The translations under genes and the position numbers were made by a program. This document shows, piece after piece, positions 1 through 6,305 of a stretch of 9,577 bases of DNA. Within the stretch, counting starts at the first letter, position 1, and each line of letters starts with the position of its first letter. The notes under the pieces were generated by a model, which ran no database searches, was not told where the DNA came from, and saw only the letters and a list, made by a program, of their open reading frames with translations. Source of the DNA: CAZAEB01 sp964484095 (GTDB lineage: Bacteria; Patescibacteriota; Microgenomatia; UBA12405; BS750m-G30); NCBI GenBank assembly GCA_964484095.1, contig CAZAEB010000021.1, positions 1-9,577 of the forward strand, read 5' to 3'.

Positions 1-864
1 CCAATCACTAACATTAAACGGAGGATTGGCCAAAATAAAATCTGCCCTTAGGTCTTTGTGCAGGTCATTATGGAAACTGTCGGCGTGCTCCGAACCCAAA
101 TTCCCCTCAATTCCTCGAATAGCCAGATTCATTTTGCACAACCGCCAAGTGGTAGGGTTGCTCTCTTGTCCAAAAATTGAAATGTCTCCTTTCTTACCTC
201 CATGCTCTTCTATAAACTTCTCACTTTGGACAAACATCCCTCCACTACCGCAACAAGGGTCATAAACCCTGCCCTTGTAGGGCTCTATCATTTTAACCAA
301 AAGTTTCACTATTGATGCCGGAGTATAAAACTCTCCACCAGCCCTACCCTCATCGCTAGCAAATCGACCAATAAAATATTCATAAACTCTACCCAAAATA
401 TCTTTAGATTTGGCTTTTTTATCCCCCAAACCAAGAGAACTAAACAAATCGATTATCTCACCCAAGCGCTGTTTATTAAGATCGGCTCGGGCATATCTCT
501 TGGTAAAAACACTCCTAAGAGAAGGGTTTCCCTTTTCAATAGCAATCATGGCATCATCTACGATTTTGCCTATTTCCGGTTTCTTGGCATTTTGTTTAAG
601 ATACTTCCAGCGGGCTTTTTCCGGCACCCAAAAAACATTATGAGCGGTGTATGAATCTTTATCGTGTAGCTCCCAATCCCCAGCTTCTTTATCTCCTTTA
701 ATCAAATACATGGTTTCGTAAAAAGAATCGGATATATATTTAAGAAAAATTAATCCTAAAATTACATGCTTATATTCGGCTGGATCCATATTACCGCGAA
801 GCTTATCGGCAGCTGCCCACAATTTTTTCTCAAAGCCCAAATTGGCTGAAGTTGTTTTAACCAT
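1..864 (-). CDS. hsdM: Type I restriction-modification DNA methyltransferase subunit HsdM, 5' part only
   Basis: This is the N-terminal 288 residues of the modification subunit of a type I R-M system, which methylates adenine in the recognition site using S-adenosylmethionine together with a specificity subunit. The frame is open to base 1, so the C-terminus is outside the window. Residues 1-150 match the HsdM N-terminal helical domain (LWAAADKLRGNMDPAEYKHV and a following YISDSFYE). The N6-adenine methyltransferase domain follows, with SAM-binding motif I DPCCGSGGM at 202-210, GQESNPTT at 232-239 and catalytic motif IV NPPF at 280-283. The ATG at 864 is the only sensible start because an in-frame TAA lies just upstream. 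The gene begins 15 bases after the RelE-like toxin gene and has no promoter of its own that I can see, so it is probably co-transcribed with that toxin-antitoxin pair. hsdS and hsdR are not visible and would lie to the left if present. Confidence 0.95.
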   Translation of the reverse strand, partial: MVKTTSANLGFEKKLWAAADKLRGNMDPAEYKHVILGLIFLKYISDSFYETMYLIKGDKEAGDWELHDKDSYTAHNVFWVPEKARWKYLKQNAKKPEIGKIVDDAMIAIEKGNPSLRSVFTKRYARADLNKQRLGEIIDLFSSLGLGDKKAKSKDILGRVYEYFIGRFASDEGRAGGEFYTPASIVKLLVKMIEPYKGRVYDPCCGSGGMFVQSEKFIEEHGGKKGDISIFGQESNPTTWRLCKMNLAIRGIEGNLGSEHADSFHNDLHKDLRADFILANPPFNVSDW

Positions 865-879
865 GGCCTTATTTTATCA

Positions 880-1140
880 CTATTTGTATATCTCGTGAGT
901 GCCGATGTTGATAAACAAAGCCCTGTTTTTGTCTAAAAACTCAAACAGAACCCGATAGGAATGAGTAATGGAAAAAGAGTAGTAGTTTTTTAATCTTCCG
1001 GTTAGTTTATGGGTTTTTAAAAAAGAATAAAAAGGATTTTCTTGAAAAAGTTTTATTTTCTCGTCTAATCTTTTGGCTATATGTCTGGGAATTCTTTTTA
1101 AAGATTTTTTATATCCGGAGGAAAGTATTATTTTGATCAT
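880..1140 (-). CDS. RelE/StbE-family type II toxin (mRNA interferase)
   Basis: A small basic protein of 86 residues matching the RelE/ParE toxin superfamily, whose RelE-like members cleave mRNA at the ribosome. Recognisable elements are an N-terminal Lys/Arg-rich helix region, HKLTGRLKNYYSFSI at 44-58, SYRVLFEF at 61-68 and the C-terminal GTHEIY at 80-85, which occupies the place of the family's terminal active-site strand. I chose the ATG at 1140, two bases after the antitoxin stop, because it gives the usual family length and begins with the expected strand (MIKIILSS). A longer frame open from 1176 would overlap the antitoxin gene by 34 bases and add a non-conserved basic stretch. The partner is the Phd/YefM-like antitoxin immediately upstream. 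hsdM follows 15 bases downstream. RelE-like is secure as a family; the exact target is not known from sequence. Confidence 0.88.
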   Translation of the reverse strand: MIKIILSSGYKKSLKRIPRHIAKRLDEKIKLFQENPFYSFLKTHKLTGRLKNYYSFSITHSYRVLFEFLDKNRALFINIGTHEIYK

Positions 1141-1142
1141 CT

Positions 1143-1469
1143 TTAGTTGTCGTTTTCTTCTTGCAGTCCTTCCCAAAGATCAAACATGCTTCCCTTAAAT
1201 TCTACTAATTTCCCCTCCTTCTTGGCTTTTTCGGCACTCTTTATCGCCTCCCTTGTATCCATCCATTCCCACTCCCGTTGTTTTTTCTTTAATTCTTCAT
1301 ACCCGTCAATACTTATAATTACTGCCTGGGGCTTGTTGTTGCGGACAACGATATAAGGCTGAGCCGATTCTTTTACCTGATCAATAACCTTGCCCGACTT
1401 CCGCTGTAAATCAGAAGTGCTAATAATATTGGGAACATATTGATATTTTTTCTTCTTTAACTTGGCCAT
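1143..1469 (-). CDS. Phd/YefM-family antitoxin
   Basis: A 108-residue antitoxin for the RelE-like toxin encoded directly downstream. Residues about 14-63 form the Phd/YefM DNA-binding and dimerisation fold, with the typical pattern STSDLQRKSGKVIDQV, then PYIVVRNNKPQAVIISIDGY. Residues 64-108 are a charged, Trp-containing tail expected to wrap the toxin. The N-terminal KLKKKK stretch is an unusual basic extension ahead of the fold. The ATG at 1469 is supported by a strong promoter whose predicted transcription start coincides with this codon, so the message is probably leaderless and there is no Shine-Dalgarno sequence. Family knowledge suggests that the antitoxin, alone or with the toxin, represses its own promoter; an 8-base palindrome AGTATACT overlaps the -10 element. 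Confidence 0.9.
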   Translation of the reverse strand: MAKLKKKKYQYVPNIISTSDLQRKSGKVIDQVKESAQPYIVVRNNKPQAVIISIDGYEELKKKQREWEWMDTREAIKSAEKAKKEGKLVEFKGSMFDLWEGLQEENDN

Positions 1470-1475
1470 AACGAA

Positions 1476-1504
1476 AGTATACTAGTTGTAAAATCATATG
1501 TCAA
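1476..1504 (-). promoter_or_regulatory. Sigma-70-type promoter of the YefM-RelE(-hsdM) operon
   Basis: On the minus strand TTGACA (1499-1504) is followed by a 17-base spacer and TATACT (1476-1481). The transcription start predicted seven bases past the -10 falls at about 1469, which is the A of the antitoxin ATG. The perfect palindrome AGTATACT (1476-1483) overlaps the -10 and could be part of an operator. Confidence 0.8.
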
Positions 1505-1516
1505 ATTATACATACA

Positions 1517-2203
1517 CTACATCAGCCCTTTTTCTTTTAAAGAAAAAAACTTTTTCCCGGCGATTATTAAATGATCAACAATTTCTATCCCTAATAATTT
1601 TCCGGATTTGACTAGCCTTTTAGTAATTTCCAAATCCTCTTCTGATGGCTGAAGATTGCCAGATGGATGATTGTGAACAACAATAGCCGAGGCGGCATGA
1701 TATTTAATCGCCGGCTCAAAAACTTCTCTTGGGTGAATAATATTGGCATTTAAGCCGCCAATAGAAACTGTTTCCTGATGAATCAGTTGATTGCGAGCAT
1801 TAAGATAAAGACCAATAAAATGCTCCTTTTTATATTTGCCAATTTCTTTCAAAAACTGGTAAACATCATCTGGAGTTTTAATAATAACTGCCTCATCATC
1901 TTGATCTAAAAGTAATCTAGTAGCCAATTCAAAAGCGGCCAAAATTCTACAAGCGGCTGCTTTACCAATGCCTTTTTGGGAAATAAACTCCTGATAAGCT
2001 AATTTTGGTAAGTTTTTTGATTGATATTTAGAAAGAATATCTTTTGCTAATTGAATGACATTTTTCCCTTTGTAGCCTGAACCAATTAAAATCGCCAGAA
2101 GTTCTGAATTGCTAAGAAACTGAGCGCTGTGTTTAATTAATTTCTCTCTTGGCCTGTCAGATTTGGGAATATCTTTAATCTTGTATTGGCTCATCAATCC
2201 CAT
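1517..2203 (-). CDS. radC: RadC family JAB/MPN-domain protein
   Basis: A full-length RadC-family protein of 228 residues, close to the family's usual length. The N-terminal part (residues 1-105) contains the conserved RPREKL and LSNSELLAILIGSG segments and a helix-hairpin-helix-like stretch KGIGKAAACRILAAFELA (77-94). The C-terminal JAB1/MPN domain carries the metal-site signature HNHPSG (177-182) with downstream P186-S187 and D190, plus a likely catalytic Glu near EHFIGLYL (127-134). The family was named for DNA repair, but its biochemical role is unsettled; it is often found on accessory elements and in competence regulons. Two ATG starts compete, 2203 and 2194, and neither has a good Shine-Dalgarno sequence. 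A promoter for the neighbouring antitoxin lies in the 47-base gap downstream. Confidence 0.94.
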   Translation of the reverse strand: MGLMSQYKIKDIPKSDRPREKLIKHSAQFLSNSELLAILIGSGYKGKNVIQLAKDILSKYQSKNLPKLAYQEFISQKGIGKAAACRILAAFELATRLLLDQDDEAVIIKTPDDVYQFLKEIGKYKKEHFIGLYLNARNQLIHQETVSIGGLNANIIHPREVFEPAIKYHAASAIVVHNHPSGNLQPSEEDLEITKRLVKSGKLLGIEIVDHLIIAGKKFFSLKEKGLM

Positions 2204-2211
2204 TCTATCTT

Positions 2212-2217
2212 AATATA
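2212..2217 (-). promoter_or_regulatory. Possible -10 element for radC
   Basis: TATATT on the minus strand lies eight bases before the ATG at 2203, which would put the transcript start about two bases upstream of the start codon. No credible -35 hexamer is found at 16-18 bases, so this is weak and rests mainly on its position. Confidence 0.25.
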
Positions 2218-2291
2218 TACTCTCCCTCAATTTTTAGTACTATTCATGGCAATTATGGAATGAAACTTGAAAATTGGCAGATATTCACATC

Positions 2292-2320
2292 TTGACAACA
2301 GCATTTCTGTATAATATAAT
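2292..2320 (+). promoter_or_regulatory. Consensus sigma-70 promoter of AbiE module 1
   Basis: TTGACA (2292-2297), a 17-base spacer and TATAAT (2315-2320) make a perfect consensus promoter. The predicted transcription start is about 2327, giving a leader of about 36 bases before the ATG at 2363. That leader has no Shine-Dalgarno sequence but contains an inverted repeat. Confidence 0.88.
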
Positions 2321-2325
2321 CGCAT

Positions 2326-2349
2326 TAACTTAACAGTTTTATTAAGTTA
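2326..2349. promoter_or_regulatory. Inverted repeat, candidate AbiEi operator of module 1
   Basis: TAACTTAA (2326-2333) and TTAAGTTA (2342-2349) are perfect 8-base inverted arms around an 8-base spacer. They begin at the predicted transcription start of the AbiE-1 promoter. Autorepression by AbiEi proteins at inverted repeats in their promoter is known for this family; that this repeat is the site is inference. An AT-rich hairpin is the alternative. Confidence 0.5.
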
Positions 2350-2362
2350 CTCTTATTATAAT

Positions 2363-3031
2363 ATGGATAAACAGTTGGCCGAAAACCTAGAAAAAAAACT
2401 GGGTATTTCTCAAGAACAAATTGTACGCGAAGAATACGAAATACTAGTTCTCAAATCACTTTTTGAAAGCGAACTGGGAAAGTTATTCGTTTTTAGAGGT
2501 GGGACTGCCTTGAGATTGGCCTACGGTTCGCCTAGATTTTCGGAAGATCTTGATTTTTCAATTATTGAAGATTTCGAAGAAAAAAAATTAAAAAAATTGT
2601 TGGGTAAAATAGCCAAACAAAGCAAAGCCCTGGAGTTAAAAGAAGCCTTGCAGAAAAAAAACACTTATTTGGGCGTTTTTAAAGTAAAAGAAAACTTTTT
2701 AAACCAACCATTTTCAATTAAGCTTGAGGCTTCTACTAGACCATTTAACTGGAAGAAAAATAAGGATTATCAGCTTGTTACTTTAAAAAGCAATGTTACC
2801 AATTTGACAGTTTTGGCCCAAGTGGCAACGCTAAAACAAATTGAGAAAGAAAAAATGTTAATTAAGCCGCCAAGAATTAGAGATATATTTGATATCTGGT
2901 TTATCGGTCAAAAATTAAACAAACAGACAAAAATTGATTTTAGCAATTGGGATAAAAGAATAGTCAGAAGAGAACTGCACAAATTCTTACCTGAGGGTGA
3001 AAGAAAATTATTAAGTCAATGGCTTAAGTGA
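2363..3031 (+). CDS. abiEii: AbiEii-family nucleotidyltransferase toxin, module 1
   Basis: A 222-residue protein of the AbiEii/MenT-type nucleotidyltransferase toxin family. Members act on nucleic-acid targets, in MenT's case by adding nucleotides to tRNA acceptor ends. Visible motifs are the nucleotidyltransferase core FRGGTALR (44-51) with SEDLDFS (60-66), giving GG-T and D62-x-D64 for metal binding; motif II SIKLE (118-122) with K120; and EK-x(10)-RDIFDIW, with K162 and R173-D174. All key residues appear intact. The ATG at 2363 follows a consensus promoter by 36 bases of leader without a Shine-Dalgarno sequence. It is shorter than the second AbiEii in the window (275 residues), lacking much of the C-terminal extension. 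The stop codon overlaps the GTG of the antitoxin gene by four bases (GTGA), so the toxin is first in the operon, reversed from the canonical abiEi-abiEii order. Confidence 0.9.
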   Translation: MDKQLAENLEKKLGISQEQIVREEYEILVLKSLFESELGKLFVFRGGTALRLAYGSPRFSEDLDFSIIEDFEEKKLKKLLGKIAKQSKALELKEALQKKNTYLGVFKVKENFLNQPFSIKLEASTRPFNWKKNKDYQLVTLKSNVTNLTVLAQVATLKQIEKEKMLIKPPRIRDIFDIWFIGQKLNKQTKIDFSNWDKRIVRRELHKFLPEGERKLLSQWLK

Positions 3032-3603
3032 ATAACATTAGTTTATTAAAAACTCTGCAAGATCTAAACAAGCCTTATTTTACTGTTGCTGATTTGGAAA
3101 AAATTTTAGGTCTTGAGAGGAATATCTTGTACGTCACTCTCAACAGGCTGGTTAAAAACGGCACTCTCATCAGACTCAAAAGAAACGTTTACATCCCCGA
3201 ATTTCAAAGCTTCGAAATAGAAAAAATCGCTAATGAACTTTATTATCCTTCTTATCTTTCATTCGAGTCGGCTTTATCAAAATATGGCATTTTAAGCCAA
3301 ATACCCTACTGTTTAACTTATGCCACCACTAAAAATACTAAAAAAATTAATTTAGGCGCCAGACAAGTAGAATACAAAAAGCTTAATAAAAAGTATTTTT
3401 TTGGCTATAAAATACAAGATGGAATATACATTGCTGAACCGGAAAAAGCTATTCTCGATCAGTTATATATGATTAGCAAAGGCAAAGCAGAAAGTGACTT
3501 CAGTGAATGGTCACTAGTTGGTCTAAGTAAAAGCAAATTACTCGAATACAGCAAAAAATTTCCAAAAGCCGTTCAAAAAGGACCTTGGCCCAATATCAAT
3601 TAG
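3028..3603 (+). CDS. abiEi: AbiEi-type antitoxin/transcriptional regulator, module 1
   Basis: A 191-residue AbiEi-like antitoxin. Residues about 5-58 look like a winged helix-turn-helix (FTVADLEKILGL, then LNRLVKNGTLIRLKRNVY). The C-terminal domain carries the family pattern LYYPSYLSFESALSKYG (71-87), a T/S-rich strand near 97-104 and EPEKAILD (137-144). The same landmarks occur in the second AbiEi (8069-8641), so the two are homologous but clearly diverged. The start is a GTG embedded in the toxin stop (GTGA), with no separate ribosome binding site, suggesting translational coupling. The family neutralises the toxin and represses its own promoter. The 3' end overlaps the convergent MBL gene by eight bases, with no terminator visible. 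Confidence 0.85.
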   Translation: MNNISLLKTLQDLNKPYFTVADLEKILGLERNILYVTLNRLVKNGTLIRLKRNVYIPEFQSFEIEKIANELYYPSYLSFESALSKYGILSQIPYCLTYATTKNTKKINLGARQVEYKKLNKKYFFGYKIQDGIYIAEPEKAILDQLYMISKGKAESDFSEWSLVGLSKSKLLEYSKKFPKAVQKGPWPNIN

Positions 3604-4495
3604 CCAGCACTCTCCAATCTTTCCCATCGGTAACAACCTCAACATCTCCACCATCATCAGTTCTCCTATAATTAATCCCCTCTTCTGTTAATCTGCCTAT
3701 CAAATCTTGATCCGGATGGCCAAAACTATTTTTCCCCACCGAAAAAACTACCAGTTTTGGTTTTGTCCCCTCATAAAGCTCTTGGGGGTTGTCTTTTTTC
3801 GATCCATGATGCGAAGCTTTTAAAACCTCAACCGGAAAAAGTCTTTTTTGCCAAAAAAGTAACTGAGACTCTTCTTGAGGCAGATCACCTGTCAGTAAAG
3901 CATCGAAGTCGCTGTATTTTAGATGAGCAACTATCGAGTATTTATTTGAATCAATTAAATTATTTTCAAAAACTAAAAAATCTCCTATTTTATCGTTTGC
4001 CAACTCCTCCATGTCTTTTATCTCTCTTACTCTCCTTTCGTCCGGCCATAATATGTCTAAATTTATTTCTCCTAATTTAATCACATCTCCCTGAGACGGA
4101 TTGTAAAAAGAAACATTTTTTTGATTTAGTAAACTTGCCAAACTTTTAAGATCAGAATTACCGCCAATGATAAAAGGGTTAGCGATAAATTTGTTTACCT
4201 TGTATCTTTCAACCACTCCAATAAGACCATAAAAATGATCCGTGTCGGGATGGGTTAGCAAAACCATTTCAATTTTCCGATCCCAAAAAGGAACATGGCC
4301 AGATAAACAAGACAAAACCGACTCATCCGGACCGCCATCAATCAGTATCTGACTGCTCCCATGAATAATTAAAACCGCATCTCCTTGGCCAACATCACAA
4401 AAAACCAAATGCAGTTTGTCGTCCGGTTTTTGCAGCCAATAAAGCGCTAAAAGGGCCAGTAAAATTATTAAAATGTATTTAACCTGTTTGTTCAC
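3596..4495 (-). CDS. Membrane-anchored MBL-fold hydrolase, detached C-terminal domain of ComEC
   Basis: A 299-residue protein with one N-terminal membrane segment (about 7-21) followed by a metallo-beta-lactamase-fold domain of the ComEC/Rec2 C-terminal type. Motifs in order are CDVGQGDAVLI (33-43), LIDGG (51-55), THPDTDH (81-87, metal ligands), LTGD (201-204), KASHHGSK (226-233) and SFGHP (257-261). In transformation this domain is thought to degrade or process the non-transported strand at the outer face of the membrane. Here it is a separate gene that starts with GTG at 4495 inside the end of comEC, overlapping by 17 bases in the +1 frame. Its membrane segment corresponds to the one that in full-length ComEC links the channel and MBL domains. 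Key metal-binding residues look intact. The alternative is a general MBL hydrolase, but adjacency to comEC makes the ComEC role likely. Confidence 0.88.
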   Translation of the reverse strand: MNKQVKYILIILLALLALYWLQKPDDKLHLVFCDVGQGDAVLIIHGSSQILIDGGPDESVLSCLSGHVPFWDRKIEMVLLTHPDTDHFYGLIGVVERYKVNKFIANPFIIGGNSDLKSLASLLNQKNVSFYNPSQGDVIKLGEINLDILWPDERRVREIKDMEELANDKIGDFLVFENNLIDSNKYSIVAHLKYSDFDALLTGDLPQEESQLLFWQKRLFPVEVLKASHHGSKKDNPQELYEGTKPKLVVFSVGKNSFGHPDQDLIGRLTEEGINYRRTDDGGDVEVVTDGKDWRVLAN

Positions 4496-5705
4496 CTGTC
4501 TTCTTTCTTGTAAGGAAATACAACAAAACCAAATAATAAACTAATACCGCCCACCAAGGGAAGGAAACGGAAAAGTTAAGCCAGGAAAGCTTTCCGGTCA
4601 GATTAATAAACCAAACAAAAAACCAGCAAAGCGGATATGCCAGATATAAAAACGGAATTGCCAGAGGCAGCCAAACAAGACCAACCAAAGAGAACAGTCC
4701 AAACAACATCATTCTGGGTACCAGAGGAAGAACAATCATGTTTATTACCGGCGCTGCCCAGGAAAGTTGACCAAAGTGATAAGCAATTACTGGCAAAACC
4801 ATCAGTTGAGCACTTAGCGAATCAGATAGATCTCTGCCAACCAGGGGTACTTTTCTCAATCCTTCCCACTTGTCTTTAAAAACTAAAAGTCCAAACATGG
4901 CAGCAACACTAAGCTGAAAGCTAATACTTAATAGTAACTCAGGACTAACAACCAACATTAGCCAGACTGAAAGCAAAAATGCCCGCCAGATAGCAAACTT
5001 CCTGCCTATAAACTGAGCTAAATAAACAATGGAAATAATTATCGCCGCCCTTACTACCGGCGGTTCGCCCCCGGAGATCAGCGCATAACCCCAAACCATC
5101 AGCCAGCCAAAACCAAGAGCTAGTTTTCTCCCCATAATCCAAGCCATCCCTTCCACTGGTCTTTGACTAATTACTGTTAAGTTGTAGCCGCTGGCAACAA
5201 TAATATGAAGGGTTCCGGTAGTCCTTAACTTCTCGTAAAAGTCTTTAGGTAGTCTTGATTTTGCTCCTAAAACTATTCCTGAAATCAAGCCCCCTTGCGG
5301 CTCCGGAAGCCAACGAGTAAAAACCGAAACTGCTTTGTCTTGTATATTGATGCCAATTTTTTGTAAAGAAAACAGCAGTCCGGAAACTGGTTTCCTTTTT
5401 ATCTTTTCAATTTCCGGATTATCGATATACAAATACTCTTTTTGCTGATAATCATATGAAGAAACTTCTCCCTCCACTCTCAGACAGTCTCCGAAAGAAA
5501 AAGCAGGGTCTTGGCCGGCAGCTATTCTTATCCCGGAAAGATAAAAGACCTGCTTTCCTCTCTCTTCTTTTGGCTGACGTTCTAAACAACTGCTTATCAC
5601 TACCCTATCGCCAGAGTTTATCTTGGAAGTTTTAGAAAAAAGATATTCTTGAGAAAGACGAAAAAATAAAACAAAAAATAACAGGTAAAGAATCTTTTTT
5701 TGCAA
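4479..5705 (-). CDS. comEC: ComEC/Rec2 competence membrane channel protein, lacking the MBL domain
   Basis: A 408-residue protein comprising the N-terminal OB-like domain and competence membrane domain of ComEC, which moves single-stranded DNA across the cytoplasmic membrane. After one N-terminal hydrophobic segment (about 5-16) comes a soluble beta-rich region (30-100) with two cysteines, C40 and C74. These may mirror the disulfide reported in the Bacillus subtilis N-loop, though that is inference. The competence domain shows GLISGIVLGAKSRLP (139-153), LHIIVASGYNLTVI (166-179), GGEPPVVRAA (212-221), SISFQLSVAAMFGLL (260-274) and multiple membrane helices to about residue 398. It ends at RKKTGEQTG, where full-length ComEC would continue into a last helix and the MBL domain; those are encoded by the overlapping next gene. 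The apparent start is TTG at 5705, eight bases after comEA, with no Shine-Dalgarno sequence, so it is uncertain. Confidence 0.92.
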   Translation of the reverse strand: MQKKILYLLFFVLFFRLSQEYLFSKTSKINSGDRVVISSCLERQPKEERGKQVFYLSGIRIAAGQDPAFSFGDCLRVEGEVSSYDYQQKEYLYIDNPEIEKIKRKPVSGLLFSLQKIGINIQDKAVSVFTRWLPEPQGGLISGIVLGAKSRLPKDFYEKLRTTGTLHIIVASGYNLTVISQRPVEGMAWIMGRKLALGFGWLMVWGYALISGGEPPVVRAAIIISIVYLAQFIGRKFAIWRAFLLSVWLMLVVSPELLLSISFQLSVAAMFGLLVFKDKWEGLRKVPLVGRDLSDSLSAQLMVLPVIAYHFGQLSWAAPVINMIVLPLVPRMMLFGLFSLVGLVWLPLAIPFLYLAYPLCWFFVWFINLTGKLSWLNFSVSFPWWAVLVYYLVLLYFLTRKKTGEQTG

Positions 5706-5713
5706 GGTTTTGG

Positions 5714-6250
5714 CTAATAAATGGTAATTAAGTCTTTTACTTGAGAATACAGGCTCTTGCCAATCCCGGAAACAGCCATAAGTTCTTCTAAGGATTTATA
5801 GCCGCCATTTATCTTCCGGTAATCAACTATCTTTTTGGCAAACGAGGGGCCTATCCCCGGTAAAGTTTCCAGCAAAACCGCGTCAGCCTGATTAATATTT
5901 ACCAGTCCCCTTTCCGTTTTGCTCCCGGCAACTGCGCTGGTACTCTCTCCCTTTTGGGGAATATATATTTTTGCCCCATCGATAAGCAAGGCTGCTTTAT
6001 TTAAATTTTTAGCCACCCACTCCCGATCAGCATCTTCTGAAAGTCCTTGGCAGGATATTAAAAGATCATTAATCCTAGAGCCGGCGCTAAGCCGATAGAC
6101 ACCGGGTGACACCACCGCCCCCTCAATATCAACCAAAACTTCCTGCATCTGATTGTCGCTTTCAGCAGGAATAATTTCAACCTCCAAAGAGGATTGGGGT
6201 TTAAACACAAGCGCCAGGCCGGCAGCCACCAGCCCCAGACCAATAAACAC
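5714..6250 (-). CDS. comEA: ComEA-like DNA-binding competence protein (SLBB + helix-hairpin-helix)
   Basis: A ComEA-family DNA receptor, 178 residues from the chosen GTG at 6250. Domains in order are an N-terminal membrane anchor (FIGLGLVAAGLALVF), an SLBB-type beta-grasp domain (about 37-98, VDIEGAVVSPGVYRL to AKIYIP), a short Ser/Thr linker, and a double helix-hairpin-helix module (VNINQAD at 117, LPGIGPSFAKKIVDYR at 130-145, VSGIGKSLYSQVKDLI at 160-175). It should bind incoming double-stranded DNA outside the membrane and pass it to ComEC, encoded eight bases downstream. The GTG at 6250 has a strong Shine-Dalgarno AGGGAGG five bases upstream. The only in-frame ATG (6379) would overlap the upstream gene by 91 bases. 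A caveat is that the in-frame sequence before the GTG (KKINFFRYGR) would give a better positively charged flank for the anchor. Confidence 0.9.
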   Translation of the reverse strand: MFIGLGLVAAGLALVFKPQSSLEVEIIPAESDNQMQEVLVDIEGAVVSPGVYRLSAGSRINDLLISCQGLSEDADREWVAKNLNKAALLIDGAKIYIPQKGESTSAVAGSKTERGLVNINQADAVLLETLPGIGPSFAKKIVDYRKINGGYKSLEELMAVSGIGKSLYSQVKDLITIY

Positions 6251-6255
6251 AAACA

Positions 6256-6262
6256 CCTCCCT
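6256..6262 (-). promoter_or_regulatory. Ribosome binding site deciding the comEA start
   Basis: AGGGAGG on the minus strand lies five bases before the GTG at 6250 and favours that start over a second GTG at 6256, which overlaps the site, and over the distant ATG at 6379. Confidence 0.65.
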
Positions 6263-6278
6263 GCCGTAGCGAAAAAAA

Positions 6279-6305
6279 TTTATTTTCTTTATTTTATTTT
6301 CTTTA
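6279..6305. repeat. 14-base tandem duplication at the junction of two genes
   Basis: The 13-mer TTTATTTTCTTTA occurs at 6279-6291 and again at 6293-6305, a tandem repeat of period 14. It covers the last codons and stop of the DUF916-like gene and the region upstream of comEA. Since 14 is not a multiple of three, the duplication changes the reading frame across the junction. AT-richness makes replication slippage a likely origin. Confidence 0.75.

Noticed and set aside
26..643. Plus-strand open frames at 26-265 and 410-643
   Set aside because: They lie antisense to hsdM, whose minus-strand frame has clear methyltransferase motifs; the plus-strand peptides look like nothing.
1147..1356. Plus-strand frame opposite the YefM-like antitoxin
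   Set aside because: It is a shadow of a recognised family gene and has no promoter or ribosome binding site.
2356..2362. Second TATAAT directly before the AbiEii-1 ATG
   Set aside because: It has no -35 at a suitable distance, and the consensus promoter at 2292-2320 explains expression better; it reflects local AT-richness.
4945..6252. Alternative minus-strand frames at 4945-5142 and 6058-6252 inside comEC and comEA
   Set aside because: They are out-of-frame shadows of genes with strong domain motifs.
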